Below, piece after piece: positions 1 to 8,393 of a DNA stretch of 11,560 bases (positions are counted from its first letter, which is position 1; the number at the start of each line of letters is the position of its first letter). The notes under the pieces were generated by a model that made no database searches, was not told the DNA's origin, and saw only the letters and a program-made list of their open reading frames with translations. Source of the stretch: an uncultured Clostridia bacterium (GTDB lineage: Bacteria > Bacillota > Clostridia > UBA1381); contig CAJUFV010000296.1 of NCBI GenBank assembly GCA_910585795.1, forward strand, positions 1-11,560, written 5' to 3'. The translations under genes were made by a program, and so were the position numbers.

Positions 1-12
1 AGGTAAAAGTAT

Positions 13-1419
13 ATGACAGATAAAGAATTATTTGAGGAATTATCCTATTCGAGAAAAAATGTATATGAGAGTATTAGTGACAATGAAAAGCAGGAAATGC
101 TGGAATTGTGTGATGAATACCGCGAGTTTCTTGATGCGGGGAAAACAGAAAGAGAATGTGTGGAAAGATCTGTTCAGATGGCAAAGCTGCATGGCTTTGC
201 TGATATTGATACTGTTTCACAGCTAAAGGCGGGTGACAAGGTTTATAAAATCAACAGAAATAAAAATATTTTACTTGCTGTAATTGGAAGTGAAGATATA
301 AAATCTGGTATTAATCTTGTAGGCGCGCATATAGACTCTCCCAGACTGGATTTAAAACAGAATCCGCTTTATGAAAGTAATGATATGGCTTTGCTGAAAA
401 CGCATTATTATGGAGGTATAAAAAAATATCAGTGGACAGCTATACCGCTCGCAATTCATGGAGTTATATTTACCAGAGATGGGAAAAAAGTGAAGTTAAA
501 TATAGGTGAAAAAGAAAATGACCCTGTATTTTGCGTTACAGACCTTCTGCCGCATCTTGCAAAGGACCAGATGACTAAAAAGATGATTGACGGAATTGAG
601 GGAGAAAATCTTAATATACTTTTCGGGGGAATACCAATAGGCGGAAGTGATATAAAGGAAAAGGTTAAATTTTCAGTACTAAGGCTTTTAAATGAAAAAT
701 ACGGCATTACAGAAAAGGACTTTTTAAGTGCTGAAATCGAAATAGTTCCGGCTTTTAAAGCTAAGAATGTGGGACTGGATGAAGGCTTTATAGGAGCTTA
801 TGGTCAGGACGACAGAGTATGCGCGTTTACAACGCTAAAAGGTATTTTTGCAGTACAAAATCCTAAAAAAACAGCTGTCGCGTTACTGGTAGATAAGGAG
901 GAAATAGGTTCTACAGGTAATACAGGGATGCTTAGCGCGTTCTTTGAAATGGCGATTGCTGAGATTATAGATAAAATTACAGGCAAATGCAGTATTACAG
1001 AATATAATACTGTTATTACAAATTCTGCCTGTCTATCATCAGATGTAGGAGCGGCGGTTGACCCTAATTATGAGAGCGTATCGGAAAAACGTAATGCGGC
1101 CTTTGCCGGATATGGAATGGTACTTATGAAGTATACAGGGGCAAGGGGCAAATCAGAATCGTCTGATGCTTCAGCGGAATTTGTATATGAAATAGGAAAA
1201 ATTCTTGATGATAACGGAGTTATATGGCAAACAAGTGAGCTTGGCAAGGTAGACCAGGGAGGCGGCGGCACTATAGCGCAGTATGTAGCTAATTTAAATA
1301 TGGACGTTATTGACTGCGGAGTTCCGGTGCTATCAATGCACTCACCGTTTGAGGTTACGGCAAAAAGTGATGTATATATGGCATACAGGTCATATGTTGC
1401 ATTCTATAATAACAGATAA
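13..1419 (+). CDS. M18-family metalloaminopeptidase (aminopeptidase 1 type)
   Basis: A zinc-dependent cytosolic aminopeptidase that removes N-terminal residues from peptides. The 468 residues match the usual M18 length, and the expected metal and catalytic motifs appear in order: GAHIDSPR with His106 and Asp108, GQDDR with Asp266/Asp267, DKEEIGS with Glu296/Glu297, SSDVGAAVDPN with Asp344, and the C-terminal MHSPFE with His443. The long N-terminal segment before the first motif resembles the aminopeptidase 1 (ApeA) branch rather than ApeB, but this is from memory. The ATG at 13 follows an AGGT at bases 1-4; the upstream side of the ribosome binding site and any promoter lie outside the window. 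The gene ends just before a strong terminator, so it is transcribed separately from what follows. The family is secure; the exact substrate preference is not visible. Confidence 0.93.
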   Translation: MTDKELFEELSYSRKNVYESISDNEKQEMLELCDEYREFLDAGKTERECVERSVQMAKLHGFADIDTVSQLKAGDKVYKINRNKNILLAVIGSEDIKSGINLVGAHIDSPRLDLKQNPLYESNDMALLKTHYYGGIKKYQWTAIPLAIHGVIFTRDGKKVKLNIGEKENDPVFCVTDLLPHLAKDQMTKKMIDGIEGENLNILFGGIPIGGSDIKEKVKFSVLRLLNEKYGITEKDFLSAEIEIVPAFKAKNVGLDEGFIGAYGQDDRVCAFTTLKGIFAVQNPKKTAVALLVDKEEIGSTGNTGMLSAFFEMAIAEIIDKITGKCSITEYNTVITNSACLSSDVGAAVDPNYESVSEKRNAAFAGYGMVLMKYTGARGKSESSDASAEFVYEIGKILDDNGVIWQTSELGKVDQGGGGTIAQYVANLNMDVIDCGVPVLSMHSPFEVTAKSDVYMAYRSYVAFYNNR

Positions 1420-1431
1420 TATTTTAATATT

Positions 1432-1466
1432 AAGCAGTACAGCATGGGTGTACTGCTTTTCTTTTT
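1432..1466 (+). terminator. Rho-independent terminator after the aminopeptidase
   Basis: A perfect 10-base-pair stem (AAGCAGTACA at 1432-1441, TGTACTGCTT at 1449-1458) with a 7-base loop is followed by a T-rich tract to 1466. It begins 12 bases after the aminopeptidase stop codon and separates that gene from the M50 protease. Confidence 0.9.
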
Positions 1467-1485
1467 GAGCGAATATAATAGACAT

Positions 1486-1491
1486 AGGAGG
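1486..1491 (+). promoter_or_regulatory. Ribosome binding site that places the spoIVFB start
   Basis: A perfect AGGAGG ends on the first base of an in-frame GTG at 1491, so that GTG cannot be its start codon. The next in-frame start, TTG at 1500, lies 8 bases downstream, which is ideal spacing. Confidence 0.75.
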
Positions 1492-1499
1492 TGCGTATT

Positions 1500-2324
1500 T
1501 TGATAAAAATTACAAAATATTTGAAGATAAATATATTGACAGTGGCGCTTTTTATTTTTTGTTTTTTTACAGGATACTGGAAAACGCTTATGGTTACATA
1601 TTCTGTTATGATATGTCATGAAACCGCTCATATGATTGCGGCGGCGGCAATTGGGCTTAGAGTGTCAAGTATGACATTTTATCCGTTTGGAGTGAATTTA
1701 ACATTGAAAAACAAAATGGTTTATTCTCTATCAGATGAAATTATTTTGTATTTAAGCGGTCCGATGTTTAATGTATTTACAGCACTGGCTTCTATGACTG
1801 TATACAGATATTTTCCGTATGAAATGCTTAAATTTTTTTATATGTGCAATATAGTGCTGTTTATAATGAATATGTTGCCTGCTTTACCTTTGGATGGTGG
1901 AATAATAGTAAAAAAATGCCTTATGTATAGATTTGGGTGCAGAACGGCAAAACGTATTATGAATGTGATATCAGCGGTTATTGCCGCTGCTGTAGCCGCG
2001 CTTGGAATATATGCTATATACATGACAAAAATGAATTTTTCAATTTTTTTGTTTGCGCTGCTTATGATTGGAAATATGTTCACGCAGAATGAAAAATATA
2101 ATGTTGATTTTGTAAGAGAACTGATGTTTCATGATAAAAAGAAAAAAAATAATGTTAAGCATATTATAGCAAATATTAGCAGGGATTACAGAGATATAGC
2201 AAATGATTTTAATATGCATAGCTACAGCGTAATATATTTGACAGATAATGAAGGAGAAATAGTAAGAATTATGACGGAAAGTCAGGTCATGAAAGAGCTG
2301 ACAAATAGTAATATTACAGTTTGA
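1500..2324 (+). CDS. spoIVFB: SpoIVFB-like M50 (site-2) intramembrane metalloprotease
   Basis: Probable intramembrane zinc protease. In Bacillus subtilis, SpoIVFB cleaves pro-sigma-K in the mother cell during sporulation. With a TTG start at 1500 the protein has 274 residues, close to the B. subtilis protein. The zinc motif HETAH (His40, Glu41, His44) lies in an early hydrophobic helix. The second metal motif, PLDGG with Asp132, follows MLPAL. About six hydrophobic segments span residues 8-200, and the last ~70 residues resemble a CBS domain, as in SpoIVFB. The GTG at 1491 would add three residues but overlaps the Shine-Dalgarno site. No spoIVFA-like gene lies beside it. The M50 family is clear from the motifs. 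The specific SpoIVFB role is inferred from size, motif spacing and the C-terminal domain; a general M50 protease with another substrate remains possible. Confidence 0.8.
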   Translation: MIKITKYLKINILTVALFIFCFFTGYWKTLMVTYSVMICHETAHMIAAAAIGLRVSSMTFYPFGVNLTLKNKMVYSLSDEIILYLSGPMFNVFTALASMTVYRYFPYEMLKFFYMCNIVLFIMNMLPALPLDGGIIVKKCLMYRFGCRTAKRIMNVISAVIAAAVAALGIYAIYMTKMNFSIFLFALLMIGNMFTQNEKYNVDFVRELMFHDKKKKNNVKHIIANISRDYRDIANDFNMHSYSVIYLTDNEGEIVRIMTESQVMKELTNSNITV

Positions 2325-2329
2325 TAACA

Positions 2330-2357
2330 TTGGTAGAAATTTTTTTTGATTTATGAT
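2330..2357 (+). promoter_or_regulatory. Possible housekeeping promoter ahead of ftsK
   Basis: In the 107-base gap between the M50 gene and ftsK, TTGGTA (2330-2335) and TATGAT (2352-2357) are separated by 16 bases and resemble sigma-A -35 and -10 boxes. A T-rich spacer lies between them. The region is very AT-rich, so other pairs are possible, for example TTGATT at 2346 with a TAATAA-like box near 2367. The rest of the gap, to the AGAAAGG site near 2415, shows nothing else clear. Confidence 0.35.
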
Positions 2358-2431
2358 ATACTTAAATAATAATGCATTTAATATGCTGACATATAAAATA
2401 ACTGTTATATACAGAAGAAAGGCAAGGTTTT

Positions 2432-4879
2432 ATGGCTAATAATAAGAAATCAGCAGCAAGAAAAAACAGCAAAAAAAATAACGCGCAAAAGAAAAACTAT
2501 CTGCCGTCATATATTATTACTATGATTGTGTTAACTTTGTTGTTTTCGGTGTTTATGTATATTGACTATGGCGAAGGCGGAATAATTAATAAAGGTATAA
2601 AAGCAGTCTTTTGCAGTTTGTTCGGAATATGCGGCTTTTTTGTACCTGTAATTACAGCGGGACTTACCGCGTATCTTATAAAAACAAAGAATATAGTAAG
2701 CTTTTGGAAGAAAACAACATATATTCTGCTTATACTTATTAATATAAGCGCGATTATAAATCTTTCAAGCGGAAATGATATTTCTATGTCGATGTATCTT
2801 GGATATACCGACTATAGCGGCGGCGGCCTGCTTGGCGGTTGTGTGTCTGTATTTTTGATTAATATGGTGCAGTCAATTGCGTCATACATAATATTATCTT
2901 TAACACTTATTATCCTTGCAAGTCTTATAACAAATGTTTCAATTTTTTCTGAAATTGTAAGACTGATAAAAGGCGCGGTGACGGGCGCAAGGAGCAAATA
3001 TGACGAGTTACGAGAAGACTATGAACAGCGCGTGGCGGAAAAAGAAGAATATGCGTATGACACAGAGGAAGCAGGGGGCATACTGGACGCTGCGAATTCT
3101 TTTGCGACTGATGTGCAAACGGGTAAAAATGATGATTCAGCTAACAGAAAGAAAAAAGCAGTATCAAAAACTAAAGAACTAAAAAAAGAAGAGTTTTCCA
3201 ATGGTATAGACGATATTTTCGGGGATATGCCAGAAATAAATTCACAGCCTCATCCGCTGGCAGAACAAACGGTTGAGGAAGCGACTATAAAAGCGTCTCT
3301 GACAGACAGTGGAGAATCAGCAAAGGAAGAAGCGGAAAGCCCTGAAAAAGCTAAGAAAATATCCGAAAAGGAAAAAGACGCGTATAATGAAGAATTTAAC
3401 AAGGCAATAGAGAAGCCGGCTGTCAGCTATGTATATCCTAAGCTGTCACTGTTAAATAAACCTAAAACTGTTTCAGGTGATAAACGTGAGGAAATGCGAA
3501 GAATAGCGGAAAAGCTCATTTCTGTGCTTGATGATTTTGGAGTGAAGGCAAAACTGATGCAGGTTACGCAGGGACCAACGGTTACACGATATGAAATACA
3601 ACCGGATACAGGCGTAAAGTTATCCAAAATTGTTGGACTGGCAGATGATATTGCGCTTAATCTCGCTGTGTCGACAGTGCTGGTCGCGGCGGTTCCCGGA
3701 AAAGCTGCTGTGGGTATTGAAATACCCAATAATACTGTCAGCGCAGTGTCAATAAGAGAAATACTTGAAGCAAATGAATTTAAAAATGCAAAATCTAAAC
3801 TTACTGTAGCTCTTGGAAAGGATATCGGCGGTAATGTAGTTGTTGGTGATATTGCGAAAATGCCGCATCTGCTTATAGCGGGAGCGACAGGTTCCGGTAA
3901 GAGCGTCTGCATAAATACAATGATTATGAGTATATTGTATAAAGCGTCACCTGAGGATATAAAAATGATAATGATTGACCCAAAGGTGGTAGAGCTGGGG
4001 GTTTATAACGGCATACCACATCTGCTTGTACCAGTTGTTACAGAGCCTAAAAAGGCCGCTGGAGCGCTTAACTGGGCTGTTACTGAGATGATGCGCAGAT
4101 ATGAGCTGTTTAAGGATACTGGTGTCAGGAAGCTTGAATCATATAATAAACTGATGGAAAGTACAGGAGGAGAAAAAATTCCTCAGCTTGTTGTTATTAT
4201 TGATGAGCTTGCTGATTTGATGATGGTAGCGGCAAAAGAGGTTGAAGACTATATTGTACGTCTTACACAGCTTGCCAGAGCAGCCGGTATTTATCTTATT
4301 ATAGCAACGCAGAGACCGTCTGTCGATGTCATTACAGGTCTTATAAAGGCGAATGTGCCTTCAAGAATTGCTTTCGCTGTGTCAAGTCAGGTGGATAGTC
4401 GGACTATACTGGATAAAGGCGGCGCAGAAAAATTGCTTGGACGCGGAGATATGCTGTATCATCCGTCCGGTTCGAGAGCCGCTACAAGGGTGCAGGGTGC
4501 GTTTGTAGATGATTCCGAAATAGAAAAGGTTTTGGAATTTATAAAAGAAAATGTAGGAGAAACGCATTATAGTGAAGATTTGGCCGAGGAAATTGAAAGA
4601 TGCGCAACAGGAGAGAACGGAGTTACTCCGGATGTTGAAGAAGATGGGGACGAGCTTTTGCCTGAAGCCATTGAGCTTGCTTTAAATCAGGGAAAAATTT
4701 CTACATCAAGCATACAGAGACGTCTTAGCGTTGGTTATTCACGTGCAGGCAGAATTATCGACCAAATGGAGGCAAGAGGTATTATTTCAGGCGCAAATGG
4801 CTCAAAGCCGAGAGATGTTCTTATAAGCCGTGCGGATTTGAATATGGCGGAGGAAAGCATCGATGACGATGAAGAATGA
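2432..4879 (+). CDS. ftsK: DNA translocase FtsK/SpoIIIE
   Basis: A membrane-anchored ATP-driven DNA pump that clears chromosomal DNA through the division or sporulation septum. The 815 residues fall in the SpoIIIE size class. A lysine-rich start is followed by about four hydrophobic segments (residues ~25-165) and a charged linker of roughly 180 residues. The motor follows, with Walker A GATGSGKS (484-491, Lys490) and Walker B VVIIDELADL (Asp591, Glu592). The conserved ARAAGIYLIIATQRP segment comes next. The C-terminal winged-helix gamma domain, which reads directional DNA sequences, spans about 740-800 (ELLPEAIELA, SIQRRLSVGYSRAGRIID). The start follows an AGAAAGG-type site. The gene overlaps ygiQ by 17 bases, so the two are probably co-transcribed. 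The sequence does not tell whether it serves vegetative division, sporulation or both. Confidence 0.96.
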   Translation: MANNKKSAARKNSKKNNAQKKNYLPSYIITMIVLTLLFSVFMYIDYGEGGIINKGIKAVFCSLFGICGFFVPVITAGLTAYLIKTKNIVSFWKKTTYILLILINISAIINLSSGNDISMSMYLGYTDYSGGGLLGGCVSVFLINMVQSIASYIILSLTLIILASLITNVSIFSEIVRLIKGAVTGARSKYDELREDYEQRVAEKEEYAYDTEEAGGILDAANSFATDVQTGKNDDSANRKKKAVSKTKELKKEEFSNGIDDIFGDMPEINSQPHPLAEQTVEEATIKASLTDSGESAKEEAESPEKAKKISEKEKDAYNEEFNKAIEKPAVSYVYPKLSLLNKPKTVSGDKREEMRRIAEKLISVLDDFGVKAKLMQVTQGPTVTRYEIQPDTGVKLSKIVGLADDIALNLAVSTVLVAAVPGKAAVGIEIPNNTVSAVSIREILEANEFKNAKSKLTVALGKDIGGNVVVGDIAKMPHLLIAGATGSGKSVCINTMIMSILYKASPEDIKMIMIDPKVVELGVYNGIPHLLVPVVTEPKKAAGALNWAVTEMMRRYELFKDTGVRKLESYNKLMESTGGEKIPQLVVIIDELADLMMVAAKEVEDYIVRLTQLARAAGIYLIIATQRPSVDVITGLIKANVPSRIAFAVSSQVDSRTILDKGGAEKLLGRGDMLYHPSGSRAATRVQGAFVDDSEIEKVLEFIKENVGETHYSEDLAEEIERCATGENGVTPDVEEDGDELLPEAIELALNQGKISTSSIQRRLSVGYSRAGRIIDQMEARGIISGANGSKPRDVLISRADLNMAEESIDDDEE

Positions 4880-6830
4880 TTTTTTGCCTGTATGCAGAGA
4901 TGATATGAATAGACTCGGATGGAAACAGCTGGATTTTTTATATATAGTAGGAGACGCGTATGTTGACCATCCAAGCTTTGGACATGCCATAATATCACGC
5001 GTGCTTGAAAATCATGGATATAAGGTGGGGATTATCGCTTTGCCGGACTGGCACAAGATAGATGATTTTATATGTATGGGCAGACCGAAACTGGGGGTTC
5101 TTGTATCAGCCGGTAATATTGACAGCATGGTAAATCATTATACTGCTGCTAAAAAACGCCGTCATGATGACATGTATGCTCCGGGAGGCAAATGGGGAAT
5201 GCGCCCTGACAGAGCAACTATTGTATACTGTAACCGCATAAGAGAAGCGTTTGGCTCAGATATGCCTGTGCTTATAGGTGGAGTTGAGGCGAGTCTTAGA
5301 CGTTTTGCGCATTATGATTACTGGGATGATAGGGTCAGGCGTTCTGTTCTTTTTGATTCGCGAGCTAATATACTCATGTATGGCATGGGAGAAAAACAGA
5401 TTGTAGCTATAGCGGATAGACTGCGTGACGGAGCAGGTGTAAATGAAATTACGGATATAGCGGGAACATGTTATATAGCATCTGAATATAATGGAAACAA
5501 TGCGCTGTTTATTCCAAGCTATGAGGAGTGTGTTGAGAGTAAGGGAAAATATGCGGTTTCATGCAGACTTCAGTATTATGAACAGAATCCGTATACAGGT
5601 AAAACTATTGTGCAAAAGCATGGCAACAGATATTTAGTACAAAATCCTCCTATGCTTCCGTTGGATACAGATGAGCTTGATGCGGTATATTCTCTTCCGT
5701 ATATGAAAAATTATCATCCTGTATATGAAAAAGATGGTGGTATTCCCGCGGTTTCAGAGGTAAAGTTTTCGCTTGCGGCAAACCGCGGATGTTTTGGAAG
5801 CTGTAATTTTTGTGCTCTAGCCTTTCATCAGGGTCGTATAGTGACTTCCAGAAGCGATGAATCGCTTATTAGCGAAGCGAAAGAAATGGTTAAAATGGCT
5901 GATTTTAAAGGCTATATACATGATGTCGGCGGTCCTACGGCGAATTTCAGGGGACCAGCATGTGAAAAACAGCGTATTTCCGGAGCATGTAAGGAAAGGC
6001 AGTGTCTTTATCCTGGACCGTGTAAAAATATGAATATTTCACATGAAAAATATCTGAATTTACTGCGTAAACTGAGAAATGTTAAAGGTGTTAAGAAGGT
6101 ATTTATACGTTCCGGGATAAGGTTTGACTATCTTATAAATGACCCTGATGATGCTTTTTTTTATGAATTATGTAAATATCATGTAAGCGGACAGCTTAAA
6201 GTAGCGCCTGAACATGTAAGTGATAATGTGCTTAAATATATGGGAAAACCGGAAAGCAATGTTTTTGACAGATTTTCAGATAGATTTTATAAAATTAATA
6301 AAAAAATAGGGAAAAAACAGTATCTTATACCATATCTTATGTCGAGTCATCCGGGCAGCACACTGAGAGACGCTGTAAAATTGGCTGTATATTTGCATGA
6401 GCATAATATTAATCCGCAGCAGGTACAGGATTTTTATCCTACTCCTGGCACAATTTCCACCTGTATGTTTTATACCGGAATAGACCCGTTTACAATGAAG
6501 AAGGTCTATGTTCCTAAAACTCAGCATGAAAAAGCTATGCAGAGAGCGCTTTTGCAATACAGAAATCCGGATAATTATAAATTAGTATATGAGGCTTTGA
6601 GTAAGGCGGGCAGAACAGATTTAATAGGTTATCAGGACAGATGTCTTATAAGACCGCCAAAAGGTGATATTTTGTCAAATAATTCAAGCAATAAAAGGAG
6701 GAAGGAATATGGCAAAGCTGTTAATGGGAAAAGAGGTTTCGGCAAGGATAAAGGCGGAACTGAAAACAGAGGTAGACGAATTAAAGAAAAAGGGAATAAA
6801 TCCGGGACTCGCCGTAATTATAGTAGGTGA
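4863..6830 (+). CDS. ygiQ: YgiQ-family radical SAM protein
   Basis: A member of the YgiQ (UPF0313) family of radical S-adenosylmethionine enzymes; the reaction of the family is not established. An N-terminal family-specific region runs to about residue 290 (LDFLYIVGDAYVDHPSFGH, and VLIGGVEASLRR further on). The 4Fe-4S ligand motif CFGSCNFC (Cys310, Cys314, Cys317) opens the radical SAM core, and the conserved QQVQDFYPTPGT block lies near 520. The ATG at 4863 is preferred because GGAGG at 4849-4853 sits 9 bases upstream; the ATG at 4869 would be 15 away. Residues after ~600 form a Lys/Arg/Gly-rich tail. Its last 40 residues (616-655) are encoded inside folD in another frame, an unusually long overlap. 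The family is secure, but whether the full tail is made is uncertain. Confidence 0.92.
   Translation: MTMKNDFLPVCRDDMNRLGWKQLDFLYIVGDAYVDHPSFGHAIISRVLENHGYKVGIIALPDWHKIDDFICMGRPKLGVLVSAGNIDSMVNHYTAAKKRRHDDMYAPGGKWGMRPDRATIVYCNRIREAFGSDMPVLIGGVEASLRRFAHYDYWDDRVRRSVLFDSRANILMYGMGEKQIVAIADRLRDGAGVNEITDIAGTCYIASEYNGNNALFIPSYEECVESKGKYAVSCRLQYYEQNPYTGKTIVQKHGNRYLVQNPPMLPLDTDELDAVYSLPYMKNYHPVYEKDGGIPAVSEVKFSLAANRGCFGSCNFCALAFHQGRIVTSRSDESLISEAKEMVKMADFKGYIHDVGGPTANFRGPACEKQRISGACKERQCLYPGPCKNMNISHEKYLNLLRKLRNVKGVKKVFIRSGIRFDYLINDPDDAFFYELCKYHVSGQLKVAPEHVSDNVLKYMGKPESNVFDRFSDRFYKINKKIGKKQYLIPYLMSSHPGSTLRDAVKLAVYLHEHNINPQQVQDFYPTPGTISTCMFYTGIDPFTMKKVYVPKTQHEKAMQRALLQYRNPDNYKLVYEALSKAGRTDLIGYQDRCLIRPPKGDILSNNSSNKRRKEYGKAVNGKRGFGKDKGGTENRGRRIKEKGNKSGTRRNYSR
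6696..6701 (+). promoter_or_regulatory. folD ribosome binding site inside ygiQ
   Basis: A perfect AGGAGG lies 7 bases before the folD ATG at 6709 and within the ygiQ coding frame. It fixes the folD start and shows that folD translation begins about 120 bases before ygiQ ends. Confidence 0.85.
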
Positions 6831-7563
6831 GGACCCTGCAAGTCAGGTTTATGTGCGCAATAAGGAGCGCGCGTGTGATGAATGCGGTATTTATTCTGAA
6901 AAATATGCCCTTTCAGAAGGAACATCACAAGAAGAGCTGCTTCACCTTATAGCTAGTCTTAATAACAAAAATAGTATTTCCGGAATACTGGTACAGCTTC
7001 CTCTGCCTGCGCATATTGACGAGAAAACTATAATCAATGCGATTTCACCGGAAAAGGATGTTGACGCGTTTCATCCTGTGAATGTAGGTAAAATTATGGT
7101 GGGGAATTATGACTTTGTACCATGCACACCGGCTGGCGTTATGGAGCTTATAAAGGAATCGGGTATTGATTTGTGCGGTAAGGAATGTGTTATTGTCGGC
7201 CGAAGCAATATAGTAGGAAAGCCCCAGGCCATGCTGTTGCTGCACCAAAACGGTACAGTTACGATATGTCATTCAAAAACAGTAAATCTTGCGGAAAAAA
7301 CCAGAAATGCGGATATACTTGTTGCGGCTGTGGGAATACCGAATTTTATTAAGGGTGATATGATAAAGAAAGGCGCGGTTGTTATTGATGTTGGTATAAA
7401 TCGGCTTGAGAATAAAAAACTTTGCGGTGATGTTGAATTTGAAACTGCGGAAAAGGTTGCCGGCGCTATTACACCTGTTCCCGGAGGGGTTGGTCCGATG
7501 ACAATTGCTATGCTTATGAAAAATACTGTCAAAGCGGCTATAGTTAATGGGACAAGAGGTTAA
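6709..7563 (+). CDS. folD: Bifunctional methylenetetrahydrofolate dehydrogenase/cyclohydrolase FolD
   Basis: A cytosolic one-carbon enzyme that converts 5,10-methylene-THF to 5,10-methenyl-THF with NADP and then to 10-formyl-THF. With the ATG at 6709 it has 284 residues, typical for FolD. The frame is open back to an ATG at 6664, but that adds 15 residues of no family character and lacks a ribosome binding site. Visible motifs are YVRNKERAC with Tyr48 and the catalytic Lys52, the active-site segment QLPLP, DVDAFHP, the nucleotide-binding segment VGRSNIVGKP, and the signature PGGVGPMT near the C-terminus. All expected catalytic residues are present. It overlaps ygiQ upstream by 122 bases and is followed after 4 bases by the acetyltransferase gene, which implies a shared transcript. 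Confidence 0.97.
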   Translation: MAKLLMGKEVSARIKAELKTEVDELKKKGINPGLAVIIVGEDPASQVYVRNKERACDECGIYSEKYALSEGTSQEELLHLIASLNNKNSISGILVQLPLPAHIDEKTIINAISPEKDVDAFHPVNVGKIMVGNYDFVPCTPAGVMELIKESGIDLCGKECVIVGRSNIVGKPQAMLLLHQNGTVTICHSKTVNLAEKTRNADILVAAVGIPNFIKGDMIKKGAVVIDVGINRLENKKLCGDVEFETAEKVAGAITPVPGGVGPMTIAMLMKNTVKAAIVNGTRG

Positions 7564-7567
7564 TATA

Positions 7568-8335
7568 ATGACAAATGAAGAAATTTTAAATGCTGCGCTT
7601 AAGCAGTCTGAGTATGACTGTAATTGCAATGCAGAGGATTTTTTGCGGAGTGAAAATGTAGTTACTATTTCAAAAAAAAATGATAAGGCAAGAGGATATC
7701 TTCAACTGCCGTTCGAATGTGATTTAGTGTCTTATGGCAGCAATATTGTGGCTCAGGTAAGTGAGCGTACAAAAAATGCGGTAACAGAATTTATAGAAAA
7801 ATATTCTGTTCATCGTTGTTTTGAAACTCCGAGTATATATGAGTTAAATGAAAAATTGAATGATTTTGACCTTAAGGTTTGTTTTATGGCAGAATATTTT
7901 CTGCCAGATATAACAAAGCTAAAAAGACTTGAATGTGATTATGAATTAAAAATTCTGCATGGCGAAGATTTTGAGTCGTTATACAGTTCTGAATGGAGTA
8001 ATGCTTTATGCGCTGAAAGGAAGGAATTTGATATTTTAGGAGTGGGCGCATATAACGGGGATAAACTGGTTGGATTGGCCGCCTGCTCTGCCGATTGTGA
8101 AAATATGTACCAAATAGGCATTGATGTATTGCCGGAATATAGAAAAAGAGGTATCGCATCAGCATTAACAAGTAATTTGGCAGTGGAGATTATCAAATTG
8201 GAAAAGGTTCCATTTTATTGCGCGGCATGGTCAAATATAAAGTCTGTAAGAAATGCGCTAAAAAGCGGTTTCAGACCAGCATGGGTTGAAATGACAGCGC
8301 GTGGGAAAGACTTTGTTGATAAGCTTAATCAATAA
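7568..8335 (+). CDS. GNAT-family acetyltransferase with conserved N-terminal region
   Basis: A probable acetyl-CoA-dependent N-acetyltransferase of 255 residues; the substrate is unknown. The C-terminal half (about 125-250) carries the GNAT core: a beta strand LVGLAAC, then MYQIGIDVLPEYRKRGIASAL with the acetyl-CoA pyrophosphate loop Arg192-Ala197 (R-K-R-G-I-A), then CAAWSNIKSVRNALKSGFRPAW, a typical GNAT motif B. The N-terminal half contains SENVVTISKK and LPFECDLVSYGSNIVA, which resembles the GNAT_acetyltran group (Pfam PF12746) as I remember it. The ATG at 7568 is chosen because AGAGGT at 7555-7560 sits 7 bases upstream. An in-frame ATG at 7547 would overlap folD and has no ribosome binding site. 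It is the last gene of the ftsK-ygiQ-folD run and ends just before an inverted repeat. Nothing in the sequence ties it to folate metabolism. Confidence 0.85.
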   Translation: MTNEEILNAALKQSEYDCNCNAEDFLRSENVVTISKKNDKARGYLQLPFECDLVSYGSNIVAQVSERTKNAVTEFIEKYSVHRCFETPSIYELNEKLNDFDLKVCFMAEYFLPDITKLKRLECDYELKILHGEDFESLYSSEWSNALCAERKEFDILGVGAYNGDKLVGLAACSADCENMYQIGIDVLPEYRKRGIASALTSNLAVEIIKLEKVPFYCAAWSNIKSVRNALKSGFRPAWVEMTARGKDFVDKLNQ

Positions 8336-8339
8336 AAAT

Positions 8340-8380
8340 ATATTAAACACCACAGTATAATATACTGTGGTGTTTAATAT
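8340..8380. terminator. Bidirectional terminator between convergent units
   Basis: A perfect 20-base inverted repeat (8340-8359 against 8361-8380) is separated by one base and extended by one further pair (8339/8381). It lies between the GNAT stop at 8335 and the HAD stop at 8394. Read on the minus strand, the stem is followed by a short T-rich stretch (ATTTTTATTG). On the plus strand the downstream bases are less T-rich, so it looks stronger for the riboflavin operon but should form on both transcripts. Confidence 0.8.
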
Positions 8381-8393
8381 AAAAGTAAAAGTT

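Noticed and set aside
1474..1479. Perfect TATAAT just ahead of the M50 gene as a promoter -10 box
   Set aside because: Transcription would begin at about 1485-1487, on top of the AGGAGG site, and no -35-like sequence lies 16-18 bases upstream. I also saw no sigma-E or sigma-K type box pair.
2308..2350. Terminator after the M50 gene, suggested by GTAATATTAC and the following T run
   Set aside because: The palindrome has no loop and lies 20 or more bases before the T run, with no GC-containing stem next to it.
3427..3912. 161-codon open frame on the minus strand inside ftsK
   Set aside because: It lies opposite the highly conserved FtsK motor region, its Ser/Ile/Thr/Pro-rich translation is typical of an antisense shadow, and no ribosome binding site or family motif was seen.
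6664..6708. Longer folD from the ATG at 6664
   Set aside because: The extra 15 residues do not resemble a FolD N-terminus, and the AGGAGG at 6696-6701 serves the ATG at 6709.
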